Of a stretch of 64,000 bases of DNA, positions 9,225 to 24,262 are shown piece after piece. The translations under genes and the position numbers were made by a program. The first letter of the stretch is position 1; every line of letters starts with the position of its first letter. The stretch spans positions 4,755,821-4,819,820 of the forward strand of contig OZ014417.1 of NCBI GenBank assembly GCA_963965975.1. The letters run 5' to 3'. A model generated the notes under the pieces. That model worked only from the letters and a program-made list of their open reading frames with translations, searched no databases and was not told the origin of the DNA. Source of the stretch: Xestospongia bergquistia. Taxonomy: Eukaryota > Porifera > Demospongiae > Haplosclerida > Petrosiidae.

Positions 9225-12200
9225 TGACTGTTTCCTAGCATTTCACAATTATTAGTATTATGTAGTCTACACACACACACACTCATAGTATCATATCCTC
9301 ATGCTATTTACGTACTAAATTATGTTATACACATTTTACTCTACAAATGCACTTCAAAGCGTTTCTTTGTTCTATACAAATACAAGTAATATATGAAACT
9401 AACTTTCAATCATAAAGAAGCCCTAGAATAGAACACAATCAAACGCTGTCAGTAAACAAAGAAATGTAAACGTAGCCCTTGATCACGAATTTTGCTACCA
9501 ACTTCCCTTTATGATGACAAGATCTTGGACAACGTTTCACTATCCTTTTGACTCTTCGTAGAACACAACATGCTAACTTTACTTCGAGCAAAGGCAAAAG
9601 CATTCACATCACTAACCTTACATTTCTTTCCCTCTACAAACCACAGAAATAATTTGGTCACAGTGTGCGTTTGCGCATGCCAAACCACCTAGTAATAAAG
9701 ATAAAATATTTAATGATAATTATTGCTGTGTCGCTCACAAATATCACAGTTTTAGCACCTTCATTTAGTAAAGCTCATTGAATTTAAAGTCAAGCTATAT
9801 ATACTAACACACTTCACTGTATTTACTTACCCTTGGGCTATAGCGAGTAACGTTATTGTCTTGGATTTACTGCAGAGAACACTGTCAAATGATTTGGCTG
9901 AATGGAATCTGGTTCCTTTTTCTATCTTGCTAAATAGCCCTGTAGAAATAAAGTCATGAATCTTTGGCTGCTAAAACGAAGTAACGATGAACTAAACAAA
10001 GGGCTAAAGCTCATTGAATTTAAAGTCAAGCTATATATACTAATATGCTTGACTGTATTTACTTGCCCTTGGGCTATAGCAAGGAACATTATTGTCTTGG
10101 ATTTACTGCAGAGAACACTGTCAAATGACCTGGCTGAATGAAATCCAGTTCCTTCTTATGTCTTGCTAAACAACCCTGCTAAAATAAAGTCATGACTCCA
10201 TGTTTGCTAAAACAAAGTAATACTGTCTAAGATTTCTAGCACAAAATATTACAACGTGATTACAAATGCACTAAACTAAGGGCTAAAGCTCATTGAATTT
10301 AAACTCAAGCTATATATACTAACACACTTCACTGTATTTACTTGCCCTTGGGCTATAGTGAGGAACATTATTGTCTTGCATTTACTGCAGAGAACACCGT
10401 CAAATGATTTGGCTGAATGGAAACTAGTTCCTTCTTCTGTTTTGGTAAACAGACCTGTAGAAATGAAGTTGTGAATGATTGGTTGCTAAAACGAAGTAAT
10501 GCTGTCTAGGATTTCTAGTACAAACCTTTACAAGCTGATACTGATACCAAAGAAGACACAATGGGGTTAAAAGCCCTGCAGAAATAAAGTCGTACTCATT
10601 GGTTGCGAAAACGCTAAGATTTCTAGTACACATTGTGACAAGCTTACTGATGTTATCTTTAGTCTTATATGAGGCTCCAACTGTATAATATCCTTCAGCA
10701 ACAGCTGGTACAAGAATTACATCTGCTTTTGCTCTTCCAATAATTGAAATGCCTCCTCTACGATCTCAACTGAAATACTAGGTATATCAGAACCCACCTA
10801 ATAATAAAGATAAAATATTTAATGATAATTATTGCTGTGTCACACACAAATATCACAATTTTAGCAGCTTCATTTAGTAAAGCTCATTGAATTTAAAGTC
10901 AAGCTATATATACTAACACATTTCACTGTATTTACTTCCCCTTAGGCTATAGCAAGGAACATTATTGTCTTGGATTTACTGCAGAGAACACCGTCAAATG
11001 TTTTGGCTGAATGGAATCCAGTTCCTTCTTCTGTCTTGCTAAACAGCCTGTAGAAATAAAGTCGTGACTCATTGGTTGCTACTAAAGAAGTAATGCTTCT
11101 AAGATTTCTATTACAAACCTTTACAAGCTGATACTGATACCAGAGAAGACACAATGGGGGTGAAAAGACTTTTATACTGGTTATTAAAGTGTATATATTA
11201 CAGAGACAAGGAAACGTGATATATGTTTTAAAATGGCTTATTACAGGCTTAGTTAAGATAACAAATGCACTAGAACTAAGGACTAAAGCTCATTGAATTT
11301 AAAGTCAAGCTAGATATATTAACACAAATGAAGTATTGATACACTGACTGTATTTATTTGCCCATGGGCTGTAGCGAGGAACATTATTGTCTTGGATTTA
11401 CTGCAGAGACCACTGTCAAATGATTTGGCTGAATGGAATCTGGTTCCTTCTTCTATCTTGCTAAACAGCCCTGTAGAAAGAAAGTCATGAATCTTTGGTG
11501 GCTAAAACGAAGTAAAGATGCACTAAACTAAAGGCTAAAGCTCATTGAATTGAAAGTCAAGCTATATATACTAACACACTTGACTGTATTTACTTGCCCT
11601 TTGGCTATAGCGAAGAACATTATTGCTAAAATGAAGTAATGCAGTCTAAGATTTCTAGTATAACCATTACAAACACATTCACATATGATATCGGACAATA
11701 CTCAAGACTCAATAAAATCTCTACAATATGCACATTTTATAATATAAAGTGCATAGATAACTTATGGGACAGGAAGTCTACACATGATAATCATATTCAT
11801 AAGTATACACAATACAATAACCAACCAATAATACAGCACAAGCTGATACTGACACAAACGTAGAGACAGTCAGGGTAAACAGCCCTGCAGAAATAAAGTT
11901 GTGACAAAACATTACAAGCTAATACTGATACAAAAGTAGACACAATAGGTTTAAAAGGGCTTGTACTAAATAAAAACACTTGACTAACTACTCATATAAT
12001 GGTAGACATAATGAGGCTAAGGGGCTTGTAGTGATAAAACAATTGACTAATATTATTCAGACTTCCTACATTGTACTAAATATACTGGTTACTAAAGTTT
12101 ATATATTAGAGAAAAGGAATAGTCAGATATGTTTCCAAATGACTTATCAGATGCACTAAAACTAAGGGCTAAAACTGACTCAATTTCTTTTGTTCTAGCG

Positions 12201-12669
12201 AGTAACATCATCGTCTAAGATTTATTGCAGACAAGACTGTCAAATCACTTGGCTGCATGTAATACAGTTCCTTCTTCTGTCTTGCTCCACAGCTCTGCAG
12301 ACGTAAAGTCCTGACAGATTGGTTGCTAAAATGAAGTAATGCTGTCTAAGATTTTTAGTACAAACCTTTACAAGCTGATACTGATACCAAAGCAGACACA
12401 ATCAGGGTAAAAAGCCTTTTAAAAACACTTTAATATTATTATTGAGACTTGCTACATTGACTGGCAGTACTTGTTACTACTGTTTTTTCCTTCTGTTCTA
12501 GCAAGGAATTTCATTGTCTCGGATTTACTGCAGAGAACACTGTCAAATGCTTGCCTGTTGGAATCCAGTTCCTTCTTTTGTCTTGTTAAACAGCCCTGCA
12601 GAAGTAAAGTCCTGACACATTGATTGCTAAAATGAAGTAATGCAGTCTATGAATTCTAGTACAAACCAC

Positions 12670-13292
12670 TGTACTTTAGATTATTGGTGATAGCTACTTG
12701 TAGTAACTTTTCTGCTGCTCTATTATATGCTATAAATCAGCTAGGAAAGCCAAATCTATCTTTTAAGAAAGAGCAGATCTTTTCTATTGTAGCTATACAT
12801 AACGGAAAAGATGTCTTCGTGTGGTTACCAACTGGTTTTGGAAAGAGTTTGTGTTTCAAAATCCTCCCTTTCATGATGGATTACAAGCTAGGTTATGAAC
12901 CAACTGCTTGAATTCCTCTAGGTCTACAACAGATTTCTCTTGAGACACAATTCGAAGTTTGCACTTCATAAAAATATATGAAGAGAGACTATCATATCAT
13001 GTCCAGAAACAATAACATCAAGTAAAGCAGTTATTCACGAACCCCAATTATTTCACATTCCAACAGCACTGAACAAATTTGTTGCTCTTTCGGCTTCCAC
13101 TAAATAAATCTCTGCATTACTGACAAACTTGTGCTTAAACTCGTGTAGTGAAAAAAACGTCATCAATATAAACCCGACCCATCAATTCGTCATTTAATTT
13201 AAAATGTGTCATTATGATGTCAATAATTATGTGCATGCGCAAGCAGTAATGACCAGGCTCTTTTCTACCGCGAAAGTCTGGGTACGAGGCTA
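12670..13292 (+). mobile_element. 5'-truncated TIR element carrying a helicase fragment
   Basis: The right end is ggtacgaggcta at 13281-13292, the same terminus as the elements at 2630 and 5332, and 13096-13292 matches the inverted left part of copy 1. The left TIR is missing, so the left limit (about 12670) is approximate. The following array sequence, gtactaaat, is the same target sequence duplicated around the copy at 24120. Its value is that it shows the helicase gene and the TIR belong to one element. Confidence 0.75.
12684..12911 (+). pseudogene. RecQ-type helicase fragment
   Basis: The open frame of 75 codons has the N-terminal helicase landmarks in order: a Q-motif-like FKKEQ near residue 28, then GKDVFVWLPTGFGKSLCF around residues 40-58, in which TGFGKS is Walker A (motif I). 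It ends at a TGA before motif Ia, and the DEAH box and C-terminal helicase lobe are absent; intact RecQ cores are several hundred residues. This is a fragment of an ATP-dependent 3'-5' DNA helicase, read in the same direction as the following TIR. Superfamily 2 membership is clear from the motif; RecQ rather than another SF2 group is inference from the wording around it. Confidence 0.8.
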
Positions 13293-16200
13293 GTACTAAA
13301 TAAAATCATTCGACTAATTTTATTGAGACTTGCTACATTGTACAAAATATATTGGTTACTAAAGTCTTTATATTACAGAGAAAAGGACTAGTGAGATATT
13401 ATATTTCAAAAAGACTTACAATAGGCTTAGTTAAGATAACAAATGCACTAAAACTAAGGACTAAAGCTCACTGAATTTAAAAGTCATGCTACATATACTA
13501 CAGCACATGGAGTACTGCTTCTCTGACTGTATTTGTTACTACTATCTTTCCATTTCTAGTACAAACCTTTTCAAGCTGATACTGATACCAAAGCAGACAC
13601 AATGGGGGTAAAAAGCCTTTTAAAAACACTTGATTAATATTATTCAGACTTCCTATATTGTACTAAATATACTGGTTATAGGTGCGATATTACATTATAA
13701 AATGACATATTACAGGTTTAGTTAAGATAACAAATGCACTAAAACTAAGGGGTAAAGCTCATTGAATTTAAAGTCAAGCTAGATATACTAATGCACAATG
13801 GAACAATGACACAATGGGAGTAAAAAGCCTTTCAAATACACTTTACTAATATTATTCAGATTTCGTACATTGCACTAAATATACTGGTTACTAAAGTATA
13901 TATTAGAGAGAAAAGAAACAGTCAGATATGTTTTCAAATGACAGGCTTAGTTTTTGTGTGTCTGACTGAATTTGAAATCAAGCTACATATACTAACTCAC
14001 ATGGAGTACTACTTACGTGAACGTATTTGTTACTACTGTCTTTCCCTTTCGTTGTAGCGTTTACTACACAGGAGACAGTCAAATGACTTGGCTGCATGGA
14101 ATCCAGTTCCTTCTTCTGTCTTGCTAAACAGCCCTGCAGAAGTAATGTCCTGACCCATTTGCTACTAAAGAAGTAATGCTGTCTAAGATTTCTAGTACAA
14201 ACCTTTACAAGCTGATACTGAAACCAAAGAAGACACAATGGGGGTAAAAAGCCTTTTATACTGGTTATTAAAGTGTATATATTACAGAGACAAGGAAACG
14301 TGACATATGTTTTAAAATGACTTATTACAGGCTTAGTTAAGATAACAAATGCACTAAAACTAAGGACTAAAGCTCATTGAATTTAAAGTCAAGCTAGATA
14401 TACTAACACAAATGAAGTATTGATACACTGACTGTATTTATTTCCTAATGGGCTGTAGCGAGGAACATTAGTGTCTCAGATTTACTGCAGAGAACACTGT
14501 CAAATGATTTGGCTGGATGGAATCTGGTTCCTTCTTCTATCTTGCTAAACAGCCCTGTAGAAAGAAAGTCATGAATCTTTGGTTGCTAAAACGAAGTAAC
14601 GATGCGCTGAACTAAGGGCTAAAGCTCATTGAATTTGAATTTAAAGTCAAGCTATATGTACTAACACACTTGACTGTATTTACTTGCCCTTGGGCTATAG
14701 CAAGGAACATTATTGTCTTGGATTTACTGCAGAGAACGCTGTCAAGTGACTTGGCTGAATGGAATCTAGTTCCTTCTTCTGTTTTGCTAAACAGCCCTGT
14801 GGAAATAAAGTTGTGAATGATTCGTTGCTAAAATAAAGTAATGCTGTTTAAGATTTCTTGTACAAACATTTACAAGCTGATACTAATACCAAAGAAGACA
14901 CGATGGGGGTAAAAATCTTTTAAAAACACTTGTCTAATATTATTCAGACTTGCTACATTGTACTAAATATACTGGTTATTAAAGTGTATATATTACAGAG
15001 ACAAGGATAGGTGACATATATGTTTTAAAATGACTTATTACAGGCTTAGTTAAGATAACAAATGCACTAAACTAATGGCTAAAGCTCATTAAATTTAAAG
15101 TCAACCTATATATACTAACACCCTTGACTGTATTTACTTGCCCTTGGGCTATAGCGAGGCTCCAACTGTATAATATCCTCCGGCAACAGCTGGTACAAGA
15201 ATTACATCTGCTTTTGCCCTTCCAGTAATTGAAATGCCTCCTCTACGATCTCAAGTGAAATACCAGGTATCTCAGAACCCACCTAATAATAAAGATAAAA
15301 TATTTAATGATAATTATTGCTGTGTCACTCAGCAATAATTATCACTGTATTTACTTGCCCTTGGGTTATAGCGAGTAACATTATTGTCTTGGATTTACTG
15401 CAGAGAACACTGTCAAATGATTTGGCTGAATGGAATCTGGTTCCTTCTTCTATTTTGCTAAACAGCCCTGTAGAAATAAAGTCGTGAATGATTGGATGCT
15501 AAAATGAAGTAATGCTGTCTAACATTTCCAGTACAAACCATTACAAGCTGATACTACAAATGCACTAAACAAAGGGCTAAAGCTCATTGAATTTAAACTC
15601 AAGCTATATACACTAACACACTTGACTGTATTTACTTGCCCTTGGGCTATAGCGAGGAACATTATTGTCTTGTATTTACTGCAGAGAACACTGTCAAATG
15701 ATTTGGCTGAATGGAATCTGGTTCCTTCTTCTGTCTTGCTAAACAGTCCTGTAGAAATAAAGTCGTGAATGATTGGATGCTAAAATGAAGTAATGCTGTC
15801 TAACATTTCCAGTACAAACCATTACAAGCTGATACTACAAATGCACTAAACAAAGGGCTAAAGCTCATTGAATTTAAACTCAAGCTATATACACTAACAC
15901 ACTTGACTGTATTTACTTGCCCTTGGGCTATAGCGAGGAACATTATTGTCTTGGATTTACTGCAGAGAACACTGTCAAATGATTTGGCTGAATGGAATCT
16001 GGTTCCTACTTCTGTCTTGCTAAACAGCCCTGTAAATATAAAGTCGTGAATGATTGGTTGCTAAAACGAAGTAATGCTATCTAAGATTTCTAGTACAAAA
16101 TATTACAAGTTCATACTACAAATGGACTAAACTAAGGACTAAAGCTCATTGAGTTTACAGTCAAGCACTCTATTTACTTGCCCTTTGGCTAAAACAAAGT

Positions 16201-19200
16201 AACAATGCACTAAACTAAGGGCTAAAGCTCATTTATTTAAAATCAAGCTATATATACTAATACACTTCACAGTACTTACTTGCCCTTTGGCTATAGCGAG
16301 AAACATTATTGTCTTGGATTTACTGCGGAGAACACCGTCAAATGTTTTGGCTTAATGGAATCCAGTTCCTTCTTCTGTCTTGCTAAACAACCCTGCAGAA
16401 ATAAAGTTATGACTCATTGGTTGCTAAAACAAAGTAATACTGTCTAAGATTTCTAGCACAAACTATTACAACGTGACACTACAAATGCAATAAACTAAGG
16501 GCTAAAGCTCCTTGAATTTAAAGTCGAGCTATATATACTAACACACTGTATTTACTTGCCCTTAGGCTATAGCGAGGAACATTATTGTCTTGGATTTACT
16601 GCAGAGAACACTGTCAAATGATTTGGCTAAATGGAATCTGGTTTCTTCTTCTATCTTGCTAAACAGCCCTGTAGAAATAAAGTCATGAATCTTTGGTTGC
16701 TAAAATGAAGTAACGATGCACTAACACACTTGACTGTATTTACTTGCCCTTGGGCTATAGCGAGGAACATTATTGTCTTGGATTTACTGCAGAGAACACT
16801 GTAAAATGACCTGGCTGAATGGAATCCAGTTCCTTCTTCTGTCTTGCTAAACAACCCTGCAGAAATAAAGTCATGACTCCATGGTTTGTAAAATGAAGTA
16901 ATACTGTCTAAGATTTCTGCCACAAAATATTACAACGGAATACTACAAATGCACTAAACAAAGGGCTAAAGCTCATTGAATTTAAACTCAAGCTATATAT
17001 ACTAACACACTTGACTGTATTTACTTGCCCATGGGCTATAGCGAGGGACATTATTGTCTTGGATTTACTGCAGAGAACACTGTCAAATGATTTGGCTGAA
17101 TGCATCTGGTTCCTTCTTCTGTCTTGCTAAACAGCCCTGTAGAAATAAAACAGTGAATGATTGGGTGCCAAAATGAAGTTATGCTGTCTAACATTTCTAG
17201 TACAAACCATTGCAAGCTGATACTACAAATCCACTAAACTTAGGGCTAAAATTCATTGAATTTAAACTCAAGCTATATATATTAACACCCTTCACTGTAT
17301 TTACTTGCCCTTGCGTTATAGCGAGGAACATTATTGTCTTGGATTTACTGCAGAGAACACTGTCAAATGATTTGGCTGAATGGAATCTGGTTCCTTCTTC
17401 TATCTTGCTAAACAGCCCTGTAGAAATAAAGTCATGAATCTTTAGTTGCTAAAACAAAGTAACGATGCACTAAACTAAGGGCTAAAGCTCATTTATTTAA
17501 AGTCAAGCTATATATACTAATACACTTCACTGTATTTACTTCCCCTTAGGCTATAGCGAGAAACATTATTGTCTTGGATTTACTGCAGAGAACACAGTCA
17601 AATGTTTTGGCTGAATGGAATCCAGTTCCTTCTTCTGTCTTGCTAAACAGCCCTGTAGAAACAAAGTCGTGACTCATTGGTTGCTACTGAAGAAGTAATG
17701 CTGTATAAGATTTCTAGTACAAACCTTTACAAGCTGATACTGTTACGAAAGAAGACACAATGGGGGTAAAAGCCCTTTTATACTGGTTATTAAAGTGTAT
17801 ATATTACAGAGACAAGGAAACGTGACATATGTTTTAAAATGACTTATTACAGGCTTAGTTAAGATAACAAATGCACTAAACTAAGGGCTAAAGCTCATTG
17901 AATTTAAAGTCAAGCTAGATATACTAACGCAAATGAAGTATTGATACACTGACTGTATTTATTTGCCCATGGGCTGTAGCGAGGAACATTAGTGTCTTGG
18001 ATTTACTGCAGAGAACTCTGTCAAATGACTTGGCTGAATGGAATCCTGTTCCTTCTTCTGTCTTGCTAAACAACCCTGCAGAAATAAAGTCATGACTCAT
18101 TGCTTGTTAAAACAAAGTAATACTGTCTAAGATTTCTAGCACAAATTATTACAACGTGATACTAGAAATGCACTAAACTAAGGGCTAAAGCTCATTGAAT
18201 TTAAACTCAAGCTATATACACTAACACACTTGACTGCATTTACTTGCCCATGGGCTATAGCGAGGAACATTATTGTCTTGGATTTACTGCAGAGAAGAAT
18301 GTCAAATGATTTGGCTGAATGGAATCTAGTTCCTTTTAAAAACACTTGACTAGTATTATTCAGACTTGCTACATTGTACTAAATATACCGGTTATTAAAG
18401 TGTATATATTACAGAGACAAGAAAAGGTGACATATTGTTTTAAAATGACTTATTACAGGCTTAGTTAAGATAACAACTGCACTAAAACAAAATGCTAAAG
18501 CTCATTGAATTTAAAGTCAAGGTAGATATACTAACACAAATGAAGTATTGATACACTGACTATATTTATTTGCCCACGGGCTGTAGCAAGGAACATTAGT
18601 GTCTCGGATTTACTGCAGAGAACACTGTCAAATGACTTGGCTGAATGGAATCCAGTTCCTTCTTCTGTCTTGCTAAACAACCCTGCAGAAATAAAGTTAT
18701 GACTCATTGGTTGCTAAAACGAAGTAATACTGTCTAAGATTTTTAGCACAAACTATTGCAACGTGATACTACAAATGCAATAAACTAAGGGCTAAAGCTC
18801 ATTGAATTTAAAGTCAATCTACATATACTAACACACTTGACTGTATTTACTTGCCCTTGGGCTAGAGCAAGGAACATTGTCTTGGATTTATTGCAGAGAA
18901 CACTGTCAAATGATTTGGCTGAATGGAATCTGGTTTCTTCTTCTATCTTGCTAAACAGCCCTGTAGAAATAAAGTTATGAATCTTTGGTTGCTAAAACGA
19001 AGTAACGATGCACTAAACTAAGGGCTAAAGCTCATTTATTTAAAGTCAAGCTATATATACTAATACACTTTACAGTATTTACTTGCCCTTAGGCTATAGT
19101 GAAAAACATTATTGTCTTGGATTTACTGCAGAGAACACCGTAAAATGTTTTGGCTGAATGGAATCCAGTTTCTTCTTCTGTCTTGCTAAACAACCCTGCA

Positions 19201-20342
19201 GAAATAAAGTCATGACTCATTGGTTGCTAAAACAAAGTAATACTGTCTAAGATTTCTAGCAAAAACTATTACAACGTGATACTACAAATGCAATAAACTA
19301 AAGGCTAAAGCTCATTAAATTTAAACTCAAGCTATATATACTAACACACTTGACTGTATTTACTTGCCCTTGGGCTATAGCGAGGAACATTATTGTCTTG
19401 GATTTACTACAGAGAACACTGTCAAATGATTTGGCTGAATGGAATCTGGTTCCTTCTTCAATCTTGCTAAAAGCCCTGTAGAAATAAAGTCATTAATCTT
19501 TGGTTGCTAAAACAAAGTAATGCTGTCTAAGATTTCTAGTACAAACCTTTACAAGCTGATACTGATACAAAAGCAGACACAATGGGGGTAAAAAGCCTTT
19601 TAAAACACTTGACTAATATTATTCAGACTTGCTACATTGTACTAAATATACTGGTTATCAAAGTGTATATATTACACAGACAAGGAAAGGTGAGATATAT
19701 ATTTTAAAGTGACTTATTACAGGCTTAATTAGAGGTAACAAATGCACTAAAACTAAGGGCTAAAGCTCATTGAATTTAAAGTCAAGCTAGATATACTAAC
19801 ACAAATGAAGTATTGATACTCTGACTGTATTTATTGGCCCATGGGCTGTAGCAAGAAAAATTAGTGTCTTGGATTTACTGCAGAGAACACTGTCAAATGA
19901 CTTCCCTGCATGGAATACAGTTCCTTCTTCAGTCTTGCTCCACAGCCCTGCAGAAGTAAAGTCCTGACACATTGATTGCTAAAATGAAATAAACCAATGC
20001 AGTCTAAGATTTCTAGTAGAAACCATTACAAGCTGATACTGATACAAAAGTAGACACAATAAGTTTAAAGTCAAGCTAGATATACTAACGCACATGAAGT
20101 ATTGACACTTGACTGTATTTATTTATTTACCCTTGGGCTGTACCGAGGAACATCATTGTCTCGGATTTACTGTCAAATTACTTCCCTGCATGGAATACAG
20201 TTCCTTCTTCTAAAAAGCCCTGCAGAATAATCGTTGCTTGCTAAAAGGAAGTAATGCTGTCTAAGATTTCTAGTACAAACTATTACAAGTTCATACTGAT
20301 ACAAAAATAAAGACAATGGGGGTAAAAAGGCTTGTACAAAAT

Positions 20343-20485
20343 TAGCCTTGTAGCCAAGCTTTCGCAATAGAAAAGAGCCTGGTAACTACTGTTTGCGTGT
20401 CAATGTGATGTCAATAATTACGCGAAAGCACAAGCAGTAATGACCAGGGTTTCTTTTCTATCGCAAAAGTCTGGGTACGAGGCTA
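20343..20485. mobile_element. short MITE of the TAGCC family
   Basis: The 143 bp element consists almost only of the two inverted ends (tagccttgtagccaagcttt and aaagtctgggtacgaggcta) with a short centre. It is nearly identical to the copy at 24120-24262. Its flanks (gtacaaaat, aataaat) are an eroded version of the gtactaaat duplication seen there. Confidence 0.75.
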
Positions 20486-23400
20486 AATAAATAAAAACAC
20501 TCGTCCAATTTTATTTACCCTTAGGCTGTAGTGAGGAACATCATTGTCTCGGATTTACTGCAGAGAACACTGTCGAATGATTTGGTTGAATGAAATGCAG
20601 TTCCTTCTTCTGTCTTGCTAAATAAAGTCATGATTCATTGCTTGCTAAAAGGAAGTAATGCTGTCTAGCGCAAACTAATACAAGTTGATACTACAAAAGC
20701 ACTAAACTAAGGGCTAAAGCTCATTGAATTTTTAAGTCAAGGTAGATAAGGCTAAAGCTCATTGAATTTAAAGTCAAGGTAGATAGGGCTAAAGCTCATT
20801 GCTGATACTGATACAAAAGCAGACACAATACTTTAAACTCAAGCTAGGTATACTAACGCACATGAAGTATTGACACTTGACTGTATTTATTTACCCTTGG
20901 GCTGTACCGAGGAACATTATTGTCTCGGATTTATTGCAGAGAACACTGTCAAATGATTTGGCTGAATGAAATCCACTTCCTTCTTCTGTCTTGCTAAATA
21001 AAGTCATGATTCATTGCTTGCTAAAAGGAAGTAATGCTGTCTAACACAAACTATTACAAGCTGATACTACAAAAGCACTAAACTAAGGGCTAAAGCTCAT
21101 TGAATTTAAAGTCAAGGTAGATAAGACTAAAGCTTATTGAATTTAAAGTCAAGGTAGATAGGGCTAAAGCTCATTGAATTTAAAGTCAAGGTAGATAGGG
21201 CTAAAGCTCATTGAATTTAAAGTGAAGGTAAATATACTAATGCACATGAAGTATTGACACTATTTATTTGCCTTTGGGTTGTAGCGAGGAACATTATTGT
21301 CTCGGATTTACTGCAGAGAACACTGTCAAATGATTTTGCTGAATGGAATCCAGTTCCTTCTTCTGTCTTGTTAAACAGCCCTGCAGAAATAAAGTCGTGA
21401 TTCATTGGTTGCTAAAATGAAGTAATGCTGTGTAAGATTTCTAGTACAGACCATTACAAGCTGATACTACAAATGCACTAAAACTAAGGGCTAAAGCTCA
21501 TTCAATTTAAAGTCAAGGTGGATATACTAACGCACATGAAGTAATGACATTCTGATTGTATTTATTTGCCGTAGGGCTGTAGAGAGGAACGTTATTTACT
21601 GCAGAACACTGTTAAATGACTTGGCCAAATGGAATCCAGTTCCTTCTTCTGTCTTGCTCCACAGCCCTGTAGAAGTGAAGTCCTAACACATTAGTTGCTA
21701 AAATGAAGTAATGCATTTCTAATGATTTGTAGTACAACCATTACAAACACATGATATAGGACAATACTCAAGACTCAAAAAAATCTCCACAATATGCACA
21801 TTTTATAATACATAGTGCATAGATAACTTACGGGACAGGAAGTCTACACATCATAATCATATTCATAAGTATACACAATACAACAACCAACAAATAATAC
21901 AGCACAAGCTGATACTGACACAAATGTAGAGACAGTGAGGGTAAATAGCCCTGCAGAAATAAAGTTGTGACAAACCATTACAAGCTGATACTGATACAAA
22001 AGTAGAAACAATAGGTTTAAATGGGCTTGTACTAAATAAAGGTAGACATAATGGGGCTAAATAGGCTTGTAGTGATAAAACATTTGACAAATATTATTCA
22101 GACTTCCTACATTGTACTAAATATATTGGTTACTGAAGTTTATATATTAGAGAAAAGGAAGTCAGATATGTTTCCATATGACTTATTACAGGCTTAGTTT
22201 GCATAAAAGATGCACTAAAACTAAGGGCTAAATCTGACTCAATTTCTTTTGTTCTAGCTAATAACATCATCGTCTAAGATTTATTGCAGACAAGACTGTC
22301 AAATCACTTGGCTGCATGGAATACAGTTCTTTCTTTTGTCTTGTTAAACAGCCCTGCAGAAATAAAGTCCTCACACATTCATTGCTAAAATGAAGTAATG
22401 CAGTCCATGATTTCTAGTACAAACCATTACAAGCTGATACTGATGCAAAAGTAGACACAATAGGTTTAAATGGGCTACATTGTACTAAATATACTGGAAA
22501 AGGACTAGTCAGATATGTTTCCAAATGACTTATGACAGGCTTAGTTCAGATAACAGATGCGCTAAACCTAGGGGCTAAAGATCACTGAATATACTAACAC
22601 ACATGGAGTACTGCTACTCTGACCATATTTATTTGCCCTTGGGCAGTAGCAAGGAACTGCAAGAACGCTGTCAAATGACTTGGTTGAATGGAATCCAGTT
22701 CCTTCTTCCGTCTTGCTAAACAGCCCTGCAGAAGTAAAGTCCTGAAACGTTGGCTGCTAAAGTAGTAATGTTGCCTAAGATTTCTAGTACAAACCTTTTC
22801 AAGCTGATACTGATACCAAAGCAGACACAATGGTGGTAAAAAGCCTTTTAAAAACACTTGACTAATATTATTCAGACTTACTATATTGTACTAAACATAC
22901 TGGTTATTAAAGTGTATATATTATAGAGACAAGGAAAGGTGAGATATTATGTTTTATAATGACTTAATACAGGCTTTAACAAATGCACTAACTAAGGGCT
23001 AAAGCTCATTAAAGTCAAGCTAGTCATACCAACACACATGAAGTATTGATACTCTGACTGTATTTACTTGCCCATGAGCTGTAGCAAGGAACATTATTTA
23101 CTGCAGAACACTGTCAACTGACTTGGCAGAATGGAATCCAATTCCTTCTTCTGTCTTGCTAAACAGCCCTGCAGAAATAAAGTCGTCACTCATTGGTTGC
23201 TAACGAAGTAATGCTGTCTAAGATTTCTACTACAAACCATTACAAGCTGATACTACAAATGCACTAAACTAAGGGCTAAAGCTCATTCAATTTGAAGTCA
23301 AGCTAGATATACTAACGCACATGAAGTATTGACACTTGACTGAATTTATTTGCCCATGGGCTGTAGCAAGGAACATTAGTGTCTCGGATTTACTGCAGAG

Positions 23401-24119
23401 AACACTGACAAATGATTTGGCTGAATGGAATCCAGTTCATTCTTCTGTCTTGCTAAACAGCCCTGCAGAAATAAAGTCGTGACTCATTGTACTAAATATA
23501 CTGGTTAATAAAGTCTATATATTAGAGAGGAAAGGAATAGTCAGATATGTTTCCGAATGACTTATGACAGGCTTAGTTTTAGTGCATCTGACTGAATTTC
23601 AAAGTCAAGCTACATAAACTAACACACATGGACTACTGTTTACGTGAACGTATTTGTTACTACTGTCTTTCCCTTTTTTGTAGCGTTTACTTCAGAGAAG
23701 ATTGCAAATGACTTGGGTGCATGGAATCCAGTTCCTTCTTCAGTCTTGACATTTGCTACTAAAGAAGTAATGCTGTCTAAGATTTCTAGTACAAACCTTT
23801 ACAAGCTCATTGAATTTAGTGTCAAGCTAGATATACTAACACAAATGAAGTATTGATACTCTGACTCTATTTATTTGCCCATGGGCTGTAGTGAGGAACA
23901 TTAGTGTCTCGGATTTACTGCAGGAAACACTGTCAAATGACTTAGGTGAATGGAATCCAGTTCATTCTTCTGTCTTGCTAAAAAGCCCTGCAGAATTAAA
24001 GTCGTGACTCATTGCTTGCTAAAAGGAAGTAATGCTGTCAAAGATTTCTAGTACAAACTATTACATGCTCATACTGATACAAAAGTAAAGACAATGGGGT
24101 AAAATGGCTTGTACTAAAT

Positions 24120-24262
24120 TAGCCTTGTAGCCAAGCTTTCGCAATAGAAAAGAGCCTGGTAACTACTGTTTGCGTGTCATTGCGATGTCAATAATTACGC
24201 GAATGCGCACGCAGTAATGACCAGGGTTTCTTTTCCATCGCAAAAGTCTGGGTACGAGGCTA
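24120..24262. mobile_element. short MITE of the TAGCC family with perfect target duplication
   Basis: The 143 bp element is flanked by gtactaaat at 24111-24119 and 24263-24271. It shares both ends with the longer helicase-bearing copies and is the minimal form of the family. Confidence 0.85.
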
